The notes below the pieces were generated by a model. The model was not told the DNA's origin and ran no database searches. It worked only from the letters and a program-made list of their open reading frames with translations. DNA of 64,000 bases, taken from the NCBI GenBank assembly GCA_021324015.1, contig JAJPJX010000099.1:62001-126000 (forward strand), read 5' to 3'. Each line of letters begins with the position of its first letter. Position 1 is the stretch's first letter. Made by a program: the position numbers and the translations under genes. Positions 20,241 to 26,182 of the stretch are shown here, one piece after another. Source of the DNA: Solibacteraceae bacterium (GTDB taxonomy: Bacteria; Acidobacteriota; Terriglobia; Bryobacterales; Bryobacteraceae).

Positions 20241-20714
20241 GTGAGTCCCGCACCCATCTTCCGCCCCGCAGCCGCGGAAGACGAAGAGTTTCTGTTTGCG
20301 CTGTATTGCAGCACGCGGGCGCCGGAACTGGAGGCGCTGCCCGGCGGCGCAGAGGAGCGCGCAACGCTGCTGCGCTTGCAGTTTCGAGCCCAGAGGCTGC
20401 ATTACCAGGCGCAGTTCCCCAACGCCCAGCATCTGATTGTGCTCGACGAGGGCCAACCCGCTGGACGGCTTTTGACTGACCGAACAGACGAGGAAATCCG
20501 GATCATCGACATTGCGTTGATGCCCGGCGCGCGAAATCGGGGAATCGGCAGCCAGATTATCTGCGAAGTGTTGGCGGAGGCGGCGCTTTCCGGCCGGCCG
20601 GTGCGTCTCCGGGTCTGGAAGCACAACCCCGCGGCGCGCCTGTACCGGCGGCTGGGATTTCAGGTGACCGGCGACGACGGGGTGCACTTGCAGATGGAGT
20701 GGCGGGCCGGCTGA
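20241..20714 (+). CDS. GNAT-family N-acetyltransferase
   Basis: 157 residues, with a GTG start preceded by GGAGG about 7 nt upstream. The fold signature is the acetyl-CoA binding motif A, IALMPGARNRGIGSQII (R/Q-x-x-G-x-G/A type), near residue 95, followed by motif B, VWKHNPAARLYRRLGF, near 130. GNAT enzymes transfer an acetyl group from acetyl-CoA to an amine on a small molecule or protein; the acceptor cannot be told from sequence. It stands alone, convergent with the 2-hydroxyacid dehydrogenase. Confidence 0.88.
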   Translation: MSPAPIFRPAAAEDEEFLFALYCSTRAPELEALPGGAEERATLLRLQFRAQRLHYQAQFPNAQHLIVLDEGQPAGRLLTDRTDEEIRIIDIALMPGARNRGIGSQIICEVLAEAALSGRPVRLRVWKHNPAARLYRRLGFQVTGDDGVHLQMEWRAG

Positions 20715-20730
20715 GAGCCCTGGCCGGCCC

Positions 20731-21726
20731 TCAATACCCTTTTTGCTTGTCCACCACGTTGATCAGCGTCTCGCCTTTCACGAAGCGGGCGATGTTCTCC
20801 TTGATCAGCGCAATGCGCCGGGCCTGAATGCCGTCGGACTGGCCCGCGATGTGCGGAGTGATGATCACGTTTTCAAACTTCCAGAGCGGGTGCCCTTGGG
20901 GAAGCGGTTCGGGATTGGTGACGTCCATGCCCGCGCCGGCCAGGCGGCGCTCATCCAGAGCTTTGACCAGGGCATCGGTGTCGTACAGCCCGCCGCGCGA
21001 GACGGCGATGAAGTAAGAGCCTTTTTTCATGAGCGAGAACTCGCGGGCGCCCATCATGCCCCGGCTCTTTGGGGTCAGCGGCGCGGAAATGAAGACCACG
21101 TCGGCTTCCGGAATCACGCTGTCCAACTGGTCCGGAAAAACCATTTTGCTGACGTAATCGTTGAAGGGCATCTCCTTGGGATCGACGCCGATCACCCGCA
21201 TGCCGAAGGCGTGCGCGCGTTGGGCGATTTGCGAGCCGATGCCTCCCACTCCGATGACCACGGCCGTCTTGCCGCGCAACTCCAGGGGATGGTACTCCCC
21301 GCGCCGCCAACGCTCCTCCGTGCGGCGGGGAATGACCTGATAGAGGTCGCGGGTGAGAGCCAGCAGCAGGGACATGGCGTGGTCTGCAATCTCCGGCCCC
21401 TGAATGACCTTGCAGTTGGTCAGGATGACGTCGCTCTGCAGGAATTCGGGAAAGCGGTAGGTCTCCACACCGGCGGAGTACACCTGCACCCACTGCAACT
21501 TCCTGGCAGCGTGAAAAAGTTGCGGGTTGATGGTCCCGAAAATGGCGTCGGCGTCGGCCACCTGTTCGAGCAGCCTGGTCTTATCACCAGCTTCGACCTT
21601 GGCTTCGGGGCTGACGCTTTGAAATTCCCGGATGGCGCCGTCATCCATGCCGATAACCACGATCTTTTTCTGGGCGCAGAGCAACGGGGCCGCAATCGCA
21701 AGAAACGCGGCAGCCAATTTTCTCAC
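20731..21726 (-). CDS. D-2-hydroxyacid dehydrogenase with a signal peptide
   Basis: 331 residues. The N-terminus (MRKLAAAFLAIAAPLLCAQKK) is a convincing Sec signal, unusual for this family. The rest is a D-isomer-specific 2-hydroxyacid dehydrogenase: a nucleotide-binding GVGGIGSQIAQRAHAFG near residue 160, the catalytic Arg in VSRGGLYDTDAL, a Glu in NPEPLP and the catalytic His in ITPHIAGQSDG. Such enzymes reduce 2-keto acids with NAD(P)H in the cytosol. If this one is really exported, cofactor supply is a puzzle, so it may bind its cofactor permanently or have lost redox activity. Confidence 0.83.
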   Translation of the reverse strand: MRKLAAAFLAIAAPLLCAQKKIVVIGMDDGAIREFQSVSPEAKVEAGDKTRLLEQVADADAIFGTINPQLFHAARKLQWVQVYSAGVETYRFPEFLQSDVILTNCKVIQGPEIADHAMSLLLALTRDLYQVIPRRTEERWRRGEYHPLELRGKTAVVIGVGGIGSQIAQRAHAFGMRVIGVDPKEMPFNDYVSKMVFPDQLDSVIPEADVVFISAPLTPKSRGMMGAREFSLMKKGSYFIAVSRGGLYDTDALVKALDERRLAGAGMDVTNPEPLPQGHPLWKFENVIITPHIAGQSDGIQARRIALIKENIARFVKGETLINVVDKQKGY

Positions 21727-21786
21727 GGTGATTCCCTCCTCGGCCTGGGCAGGCGGACCCCGCCTCCCCCGCTCCGGCGCATTGTA

Positions 21787-22791
21787 TCAAAGGAGGGCGG
21801 CTGTTTTGGAGGGCAGGCGGACCTGCAAAGAGCGGCAATCGGCTTCAAGCATTTCGCGGACCAGTTCCGGGAAGCGGATGCGCGCCGCCCAGCCCAGACG
21901 GGCGCGCGCCTTTGAGGGGTCACCTTGCAGGACATTCACTTCGGCCGGACGATAGAGGTTCGGGTCGGCGCGCACATAGCGGCGGTAGTCCAGTCCCGCA
22001 TAGGCAAAGGCCAGTTCTGCAAATTCCCGCACACTGTGAGTTTCCCCGGTGGCCACCACGTAGTCGTCCGGCTCCGGCTGCTGCAACATGAGCCACATGG
22101 CCTCCACGTACTCCCGCGCATGCCCCCAATCGCGCTTGGCTTCCAGATTGCCCAGGAGCAATTCGTCGGACTGGCCGGCCAGAATCCGTGCGACGCCGGC
22201 GGTGATCTTGTGGGTGACGAACTCGAAACCCCGCCGCGGGGACTCGTGGTTGAACAGAATTCCGCTGGAGGCCTTCAATCCATAGACTTCGCGGTAGTTG
22301 CGGGTCAGGTGGAAGCCGGCCACCTTGCTGATCCCGTAGGGCGAACGCGGATGAAAGGCAACCCCTTCATGCTGCGGCACTTCCCGCGCGTTCCCAAACA
22401 TTTCGCTGGAGCCGGCGAAGTAAAAGCGGCAGCGCGGCACCAGGTTCTTCAGCGTGGCCAGCAGGTAGTGTGTGCCGTTGACGTTAGCGTTGAGCGTGGA
22501 AAACTCGTCATCGAAGGAGTAGCTGACGAAACTCTGTGCAGCCAGGTGGTAGCATTCGTCGGGAGCGGTTTCGGCTACCACCTGGTGCAGGCTGGCGTAG
22601 CTTTCGAGCGAGGCGGCGTGCAAGACCAGCCGGGAGCGGATCGCCTGGATGCGCGACAAGCGGTGTTCCGCGTCTTCCAGGGCCACCCGGCGGACGATCC
22701 CATGCACCTCGTAACCCTTTGAAAGCAATAGCTCTGCGAGGTAGGAGCCATCCTGGCCGGTGATGCCGGTGATCAGCGCACGCGGGGGCAT
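21787..22791 (-). CDS. gmd: GDP-mannose 4,6-dehydratase
   Basis: 334 residues of the extended short-chain dehydrogenase family. The N-terminal NAD(P)-binding motif is ALITGITGQDGSYLAELLL; the catalytic set is SSEMFG (Ser/Glu) and SPYGISKVAG (Tyr-x-x-x-Lys). The substrate loop FNHESPRRGFEFVTHKIT is diagnostic of Gmd, and GNLEAKRDWGHAREYVEAM is also typical. It converts GDP-mannose to GDP-4-keto-6-deoxymannose, the precursor of GDP-fucose, GDP-rhamnose or GDP-perosamine for surface glycans. No downstream epimerase or reductase gene is adjacent. A TAGAGT sequence 6 nt before the ATG could be a -10 box. Confidence 0.93.
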   Translation of the reverse strand: MPPRALITGITGQDGSYLAELLLSKGYEVHGIVRRVALEDAEHRLSRIQAIRSRLVLHAASLESYASLHQVVAETAPDECYHLAAQSFVSYSFDDEFSTLNANVNGTHYLLATLKNLVPRCRFYFAGSSEMFGNAREVPQHEGVAFHPRSPYGISKVAGFHLTRNYREVYGLKASSGILFNHESPRRGFEFVTHKITAGVARILAGQSDELLLGNLEAKRDWGHAREYVEAMWLMLQQPEPDDYVVATGETHSVREFAELAFAYAGLDYRRYVRADPNLYRPAEVNVLQGDPSKARARLGWAARIRFPELVREMLEADCRSLQVRLPSKTAALL

Positions 22792-22922
22792 CCTTCCACT
22801 CTAACAGGCTTCTGCCAGCCCGGCTTTTCTTCACCAGCAAACCTTTGTAACCTAGAGAGTTGCCGGTACGCCTTCCTGAACGAAGTGATGGCGCTTTCCG
22901 AGGCCGGCCCAGTCAGTGCGGC

Positions 22923-23516
22923 ATGCTGGTCGATTTCGAGCTCATCAAGTGCGCGCAGAACGGAGACGGTGTTGCCTTCAACGAAATCGTGCTGGCATAT
23001 CGGAAGCGGATTTTGGGTACGATCGCGCGTCTGATTGCGCGACCGGAGGATGTAGAAGACGTGGGGCAAGAAGTCTTCCTCCGTCTGTACTTCTCGCTGG
23101 ACCAGCTTCGGACGCCCGAGGTATTTGAGCCTTGGCTGCATCGCCTGACCGTGAACGCGGCGTACGATTACCTGCGAAAGCAGCGTCGGCGCATGGAATC
23201 GCGCATGTCGGACCTGTCCGAACAGCAGGTGGTGATGGCGGATGCGCAGGCGGGCGGCAAAATCGATCAGGAACAGCAGGAGCAGAAACGCATCCGCGAG
23301 ATGGTAGATTCGCTGTTGGGAACGGTTTCCGAAGCAGACCGGCTGCTGCTCACCTTGAAAGAGGTGGAGGGGCTGTCTCTGAAAGAACTTGAAAAGATTT
23401 ACCGGGTCAATGAAAATGCTCTTAAGGTGCGGCTCTTCCGGGCCCGCCAGCGGGTTCTCAAGGCCTTTGGAGCACAGGACCCCAGGGGGAAGGATTCGGC
23501 GAAGGCCGAAGTTTAA
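22923..23516 (+). CDS. ECF-type RNA polymerase sigma factor
   Basis: About 197 residues from ATG 22923; an in-frame TTG at 22860 would add 21 residues unlike sigma factors. Region 2 is clear (AFNEIVLAYRKRILGTIARL, DVEDVGQEVFLRLY, FEPWLHRLTVNAAYDYLRK), and region 4 is LLLTLKEVEGLSLKELEKIY followed by ALKVRLFRARQRVLKAF. ECF sigma factors respond to envelope stress and are usually held by an anti-sigma factor encoded next door. The next gene starts 4 bp after the stop and encodes a small membrane protein that fits that role. Confidence 0.92.
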   Translation: MLVDFELIKCAQNGDGVAFNEIVLAYRKRILGTIARLIARPEDVEDVGQEVFLRLYFSLDQLRTPEVFEPWLHRLTVNAAYDYLRKQRRRMESRMSDLSEQQVVMADAQAGGKIDQEQQEQKRIREMVDSLLGTVSEADRLLLTLKEVEGLSLKELEKIYRVNENALKVRLFRARQRVLKAFGAQDPRGKDSAKAEV

Positions 23517-23520
23517 GCGT

Positions 23521-23862
23521 ATGTCCTCGTCATATCGCGGCGGTGACGAAAGGAGCCTGGATGCGCTGTTCCAGGCCTACCGGGATGCCTGTCAGGCCCC
23601 CGAACCCAGCCCCAACTTCATGCCGCTGCTCTGGCAGCGAATCGAAGCGCGGCAAAACTACTCTTTCTTCTTTGGACGCTTGGCCAAAGGAATCGTCACG
23701 GCCGCTGTGGCTATCTGCCTGGGGATGGCGGTCTATCTTTCGGTCCCGCGGCACAGCTCGGCCCTGTTCAATGAGAGCTATGTAGAGGCGTTGTCGGGCG
23801 GCCACAACCTGGACGCGGATCAACTTCATGCCGATCTGTTTCCGGAGCCGGATGAAATGTGA
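23521..23862 (+). CDS. Putative anti-sigma factor, single-pass membrane protein
   Basis: 113 residues. A cytoplasmic N-terminal part of about 55 residues (SLDALFQAYRDACQAPEPSPNF, where P-x-P-F-M resembles the region of many anti-sigma factors just before the membrane) is followed by a transmembrane helix near residues 60-80 (GIVTAAVAICLGMAVYL) and a short periplasmic tail. There is no zinc-binding HxxxCxxC motif. The role is inferred from position, topology and length. Its stop overlaps the ATG of the next gene (TGATG). Confidence 0.65.
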   Translation: MSSSYRGGDERSLDALFQAYRDACQAPEPSPNFMPLLWQRIEARQNYSFFFGRLAKGIVTAAVAICLGMAVYLSVPRHSSALFNESYVEALSGGHNLDADQLHADLFPEPDEM

Positions 23863-24296
23863 TGCGGCGGACGAACTTCTCAGCCGGACTCTATCTCGCG
23901 CTGGTTTTCCTCAGCGGCGCGCTGGTGGGGGGGTTCGGACATTACCTCTACACCATGAAGTCGGTGAGTGCCAGCACCATCAGCAAACCGAAGCCTGAGG
24001 ATTACCGCAAGCGGTACATCGATGAGATGCACACCCGCCTGAAGCTGACGGACGCTCAGGTCGCGCAGCTCGTGCAAATCATGGACAACACGCGCGAACA
24101 CTTCCGCGAACTACACGAACGGACCAAGCCCCAACTGGACGCCATCAAGGCCGCGGAGAAGCAGATTCAGACGGAGCACCGTCAAGAGGTACGGGCGATG
24201 CTGACAGACAGCCAGAGGGCCGAGTACGAACGGATCATTGCCGAGCGAGAGAAACGCCGGCAACAAGAGGCGGCCAGGAAAAATCAGGAGAAGTAA
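23862..24296 (+). CDS. Membrane-anchored CpxP/Spy-like (heavy-metal sensor type) protein
   Basis: 144 residues. An N-terminal anchor (AGLYLALVFLSGALVGGFGHYLY) is followed by an all-helical periplasmic domain with the pattern of the Spy/CpxP/CnrX group: RLKLTDAQVAQLVQIMDNTR near residue 60 and REVRAMLTDSQRAEYERII-type sequence (EVRAMLTDSQRAEYERI) near 110, matching the LTxxQ motif. Such proteins sense metal or misfolded protein and modulate an ECF sigma or Cpx pathway. Its position as third gene after an ECF sigma factor suggests a sensor or chaperone in the same envelope-stress circuit. Confidence 0.75.
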   Translation: MRRTNFSAGLYLALVFLSGALVGGFGHYLYTMKSVSASTISKPKPEDYRKRYIDEMHTRLKLTDAQVAQLVQIMDNTREHFRELHERTKPQLDAIKAAEKQIQTEHRQEVRAMLTDSQRAEYERIIAEREKRRQQEAARKNQEK

Positions 24297-24303
24297 TCGA
24301 GGA

Positions 24304-24320
24304 ACTGCCTGTGCGGCAGT
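24304..24320. terminator. Small hairpin between the convergent ECF operon and rpmE
   Basis: ACTGCC and GGCAGT pair around a 5-nt loop. There is no U-run on either side, so termination is uncertain. Confidence 0.3.
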
Positions 24321-24323
24321 GAG

Positions 24324-24554
24324 TTAGGCTACGGGCTGAGCCTTTTTCCCACGAGTTGCCTTGTACTTCTTTTCAAAACGATCTACCCGTCCCGCCGTAT
24401 CCACCAATTTCTGACGTCCGGTAAAGAACGGGTGGCAGTGCGAGCAGATTTCCACCCGGATATCACCCTTGTGAGTGGACCGGGTCTTGAAGGTATGCCC
24501 GCAGGCGCAAACGACGTTGATTTCGTTGTAGGCGGGATGAATTCCAGCTTTCAT
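24324..24554 (-). CDS. rpmE: Ribosomal protein bL31
   Basis: 76 residues from ATG 24554. [22 protein letters not shown] and [14 protein letters not shown] are diagnostic of bL31; cysteines C16, C18, C37 and C40 make it the zinc-binding C+ form. It is part of the 50S subunit at the intersubunit bridge. The start has no good Shine-Dalgarno; instead an extended -10 (TGGTATACT) ends 7 nt upstream, which would put the transcript start at or next to the ATG. The strong terminator further upstream should insulate it from the preceding RNA unit. Confidence 0.95.
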   Translation of the reverse strand: MKAGIHPAYNEINVVCACGHTFKTRSTHKGDIRVEICSHCHPFFTGRQKLVDTAGRVDRFEKKYKATRGKKAQPVA

Positions 24555-24561
24555 TTTTCCG

Positions 24562-24567
24562 AGTATA
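24562..24567 (-). promoter_or_regulatory. Extended -10 box of rpmE, leaderless geometry
   Basis: On the minus strand TGG-TATACT is followed by 7 nt (CGGAAAA) and then the ATG. There is no clear -35, which is acceptable for an extended -10. It implies a leaderless or nearly leaderless mRNA. Confidence 0.5.
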
Positions 24568-24570
24568 CCA

Positions 24571-24611
24571 GAAAATACAAACCCCCGTGGATTCTCACGA
24601 ATGCACGGGGG
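24571..24611 (-). terminator. Intrinsic terminator of the RNA unit upstream of rpmE
   Basis: On the minus strand CCCCCGUG (24611-24604) and CACGGGGG (24589-24582) form a perfect 8-bp stem with a 14-nt loop, followed by the U-rich UUUGUAUUUU. It lies 17 nt before rpmE and points toward it. Confidence 0.85.
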
Positions 24612-24718
24612 CCAGGTAGCCTTAAAAAACCTGAGGCTTGGGCTTACGCGAGAGGTAGCCGGTCCACAGGAACTTGACCCTGTCACTGAACAGGATCGAC
24701 AACGTTAGAGGCTCGACT

Positions 24719-24757
24719 TTAGCAGTCGGCCACCTCGCGCGGTCTACTGTCGTTCAT
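24719..24757 (-). CDS. Possible 12-codon leader peptide in the RNA unit
   Basis: ATG at 24757 after AAGGAGGUGG (10-13 nt spacing) gives MNDSRPREVADC and a UAA stop. Translation would run through the 5' arm of the main stem (24739-24727), so ribosome occupancy could switch the RNA fold. There is no homology evidence; it may be a chance frame. Confidence 0.3.
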   Translation of the reverse strand: MNDSRPREVADC

Positions 24758-24792
24758 TATTTCTGGACCACCTCCTTTCCAGTGATGGCTTA

Positions 24793-24821
24793 ATGGTAGC
24801 TCCAGCGGAATGGCTTGTCAA
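24793..24821 (-). promoter_or_regulatory. Sigma-70 promoter of the RNA unit
   Basis: Perfect -35 TTGACA (24821-24816), a 17-nt spacer, and -10 TACCAT (24798-24793). The predicted start is near 24786. No gene on the minus strand other than this RNA begins within 200 bp downstream. Confidence 0.65.
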
Positions 24822-24869
24822 CGAATTTCCACTGTCACCCAATTAGCAGGGTGATTTCAGATTGAGCGC

Positions 24870-25883
24870 CTACAGGTTGCGTGACAAAAATCGACACATC
24901 GCCAGACCGTCGATCAGGCTGAACGGGAACTGGCCGGTGGTGTAATGTCCACATGGCAGGGTGAACACCTCGTGGGGGAGGTCGTGGCTGCGGAAATATT
25001 CCAGCACCTGGCGGGAGTACACCGGCAGGAAAGTGGAGTCGTGCCGCGCCCAGATCAGCAGGTTGCGGCTGGGGTGTCCAGCGAGGCGGTGCAGATAGGC
25101 AGCGGGGCTGATCACGCGCCAGTAGGAGCGCAATTGGTCCTGAGTCACGTCGCTCCCGAACCCCTTGCGGATGTGCTGCGTAGACAAACCGGTCCAGACC
25201 ACATCGGAGAAATACATGGAGACGTGGTTGAAGACGCCGGCGCGGATGCGGGTGTCGTGGGCCAGAGTGATGAATGCCACGCAGGATCCGAGGCTGGTAC
25301 CCAGGATGCCAAGCCGTTCGTAGCCTTGGAATGCAAGCCAGTCCAGACAAGCCCGCGTGTCCGTGACCGATTGGCGGTTGGCGTGGATGGTGCGGCCGAT
25401 GTTGCTGGAGCAGTGGTAATCGGCCCGCTCGAGTTCCGGCGGCATCCGGCGGTCGTGGTACGCCAGACTCATGCGCAAGGCGGAAATACCAAATCTATTC
25501 AACAGCTTACAGAGTCCCAAGTGGCCATCGGCCCCGGAATTCCACTGCGGCAAAACCACCACAGCGCGGCGCGGACCGCGGCTCGCCGGGAAGAAGTTTG
25601 CGTAGACCGTATTGTTCTCGGGGTATGGGGAGGCAATCGGACTGGAAAACGTCAGGACCCCGCCGTTCAGGCGGTAGTCCTCCGGGGTGCGATAGGCGAA
25701 GAAGCAGTCGGAATCCTGCACCGCAGCGGTTACGTACTCATCCAGGAGTCGGCCGGAATCGCCGTTGGCGGGGGTGCTGAGCAGCCAATCGACGCCCCAT
25801 TCAAAATTGCGGATTTTTCGGTTGGTGTCGCGGGAGGCAAGCTTTCGTTCCCACGCGTCCATCCAGCGTGCGTAGATTCCCAT
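24870..25883 (-). CDS. Alpha/beta hydrolase (dienelactone-hydrolase/Abhydrolase type)
   Basis: 337 residues without a signal peptide. The catalytic triad is visible: nucleophile Ser in LGILGTSLGSCVAF, Asp in LLIWARHDSTFLP and His in LPCGHYTTGQFP. The oxyanion region is VVVLPQWNSGADGH. These proteins hydrolyse esters or thioesters; the substrate is unknown. The gene starts 30 bp after a strong terminator that ends a structured leader on the same strand, so it may be controlled by attenuation. The 3' end lies about 45 bp from the promoter of the rpmE-side RNA. Confidence 0.75.
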   Translation of the reverse strand: MGIYARWMDAWERKLASRDTNRKIRNFEWGVDWLLSTPANGDSGRLLDEYVTAAVQDSDCFFAYRTPEDYRLNGGVLTFSSPIASPYPENNTVYANFFPASRGPRRAVVVLPQWNSGADGHLGLCKLLNRFGISALRMSLAYHDRRMPPELERADYHCSSNIGRTIHANRQSVTDTRACLDWLAFQGYERLGILGTSLGSCVAFITLAHDTRIRAGVFNHVSMYFSDVVWTGLSTQHIRKGFGSDVTQDQLRSYWRVISPAAYLHRLAGHPSRNLLIWARHDSTFLPVYSRQVLEYFRSHDLPHEVFTLPCGHYTTGQFPFSLIDGLAMCRFLSRNL

Positions 25884-25915
25884 GCTGAAATTGGCAAGGA
25901 ATCACCAGTTTAGCA

Positions 25916-25956
25916 AAAGAAAAAATCCCCGCCGCGGCCCCTGCGGCCGGGCGGGG
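25916..25956 (-). terminator. Strong intrinsic terminator just upstream of the hydrolase gene
   Basis: On the minus strand a 12-bp stem (CCCCGCC-CGGCC with GGCCG-GGCGGGG, one bulged C, loop GCAGG) is followed by AUUUUUUCUUUU. The plus strand has no U-run after the stem. It lies 32 bp before the hydrolase ATG and after no recognised gene, so it ends a leader or small RNA. Confidence 0.8.
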
Positions 25957-26075
25957 TTGCGGAACAGCCCAGAGAGGCAACGCACCAAAGCGGAAAGGAA
26001 CCTCTGCAAAACCCCAGCGTCGGGACTGCAAGTCGCTGACCACACCTAACCCTTTGGAAATATGACCCATGCATT
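25957..26075 (-). ncRNA. Candidate leader RNA / transcription attenuator of the hydrolase gene
   Basis: Minus-strand sequence upstream of the terminator folds into CAGC-(GACU-UGC-AGUC)-GCUG around 26038-26015 and a longer element GGGGUU-UU-GC ... GC-AACCCC (26015-26006 with 25960-25953) enclosing AGAGG/CCUCU (26005-26001 with 25977-25973). The AACCCC of that stem shares its C residues with the first arm of the terminator, so the two folds exclude each other as in riboswitch expression platforms. No known aptamer consensus is recognised. The 5' end is not defined; no convincing promoter was seen. Confidence 0.4.
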
Positions 26076-26082
26076 GGCGGGG

Positions 26083-26098
26083 CTACGGATTTCCGTAG
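26083..26098. repeat. 16-bp near-palindrome in the hydrolase/MFS divergent spacer
   Basis: CTACGGATTTCCGTAG: 6- to 7-bp arms around a short centre. It is a candidate operator or the 5' hairpin of the leader RNA. Confidence 0.35.
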
Positions 26099-26170
26099 AG
26101 TCCGGGAGAATGATCCTACGCATTTCCAGAGTTGGCGCTGCGGGGCCTGCGGAAGGGCCGGGGTAAACGA

Positions 26171-26176
26171 TACAAT
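26171..26176 (+). promoter_or_regulatory. -10 box of the MFS gene, leaderless geometry
   Basis: TACAAT followed by 6 nt (CGGCAG) and the GTG start at 26183. The expected transcript start coincides with the start codon. Confidence 0.4.
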
Positions 26177-26182
26177 CGGCAG

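Larger units (their letters stand above)
24571..24786 (-). ncRNA. Candidate structured RNA with 5' loop complementary to 16S rRNA
   Basis: About 215 nt bounded by a good promoter and an intrinsic terminator, with no protein gene except a possible 12-codon frame. Visible structure on the minus strand: a 5' hairpin CUGGA-(AAGGAGGUGG)-UCCAG (24782-24763); a long stem CGCGAGGUGGCCG (24739-24727) with CGGCUACCUCUCGCG (24661-24647), 13 pairs with a 2-nt bulge; inside it GACU-GCUAA-AGUC and the hairpin GAUCCUGU-UCAGUG-ACAGGGUC (24697-24676). A U6 run occurs at 24629-24624 before the final terminator. G-U pairs in the two larger stems become A-C mismatches on the plus strand, supporting this strand. 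I do not recognise it as 6S, SRP, tmRNA, RNase P or a known riboswitch. Confidence 0.6.

Noticed and set aside
24761-24780. Plus-strand CTGGACCACCTCCTTTC as a fragment of a 16S rRNA gene
   Set aside because: Only 17 nt match the 16S 3' end, with one mismatch, and no further 16S sequence lies upstream. The promoter and terminator are on the other strand, so complementarity to 16S is the better reading.
24324-24830. Known L31 leader (ribosomal-protein autoregulation motif)
   Set aside because: A terminator and a separate -10 box lie between the RNA and rpmE, so a simple L31 leader is not the most direct explanation, although it cannot be excluded.
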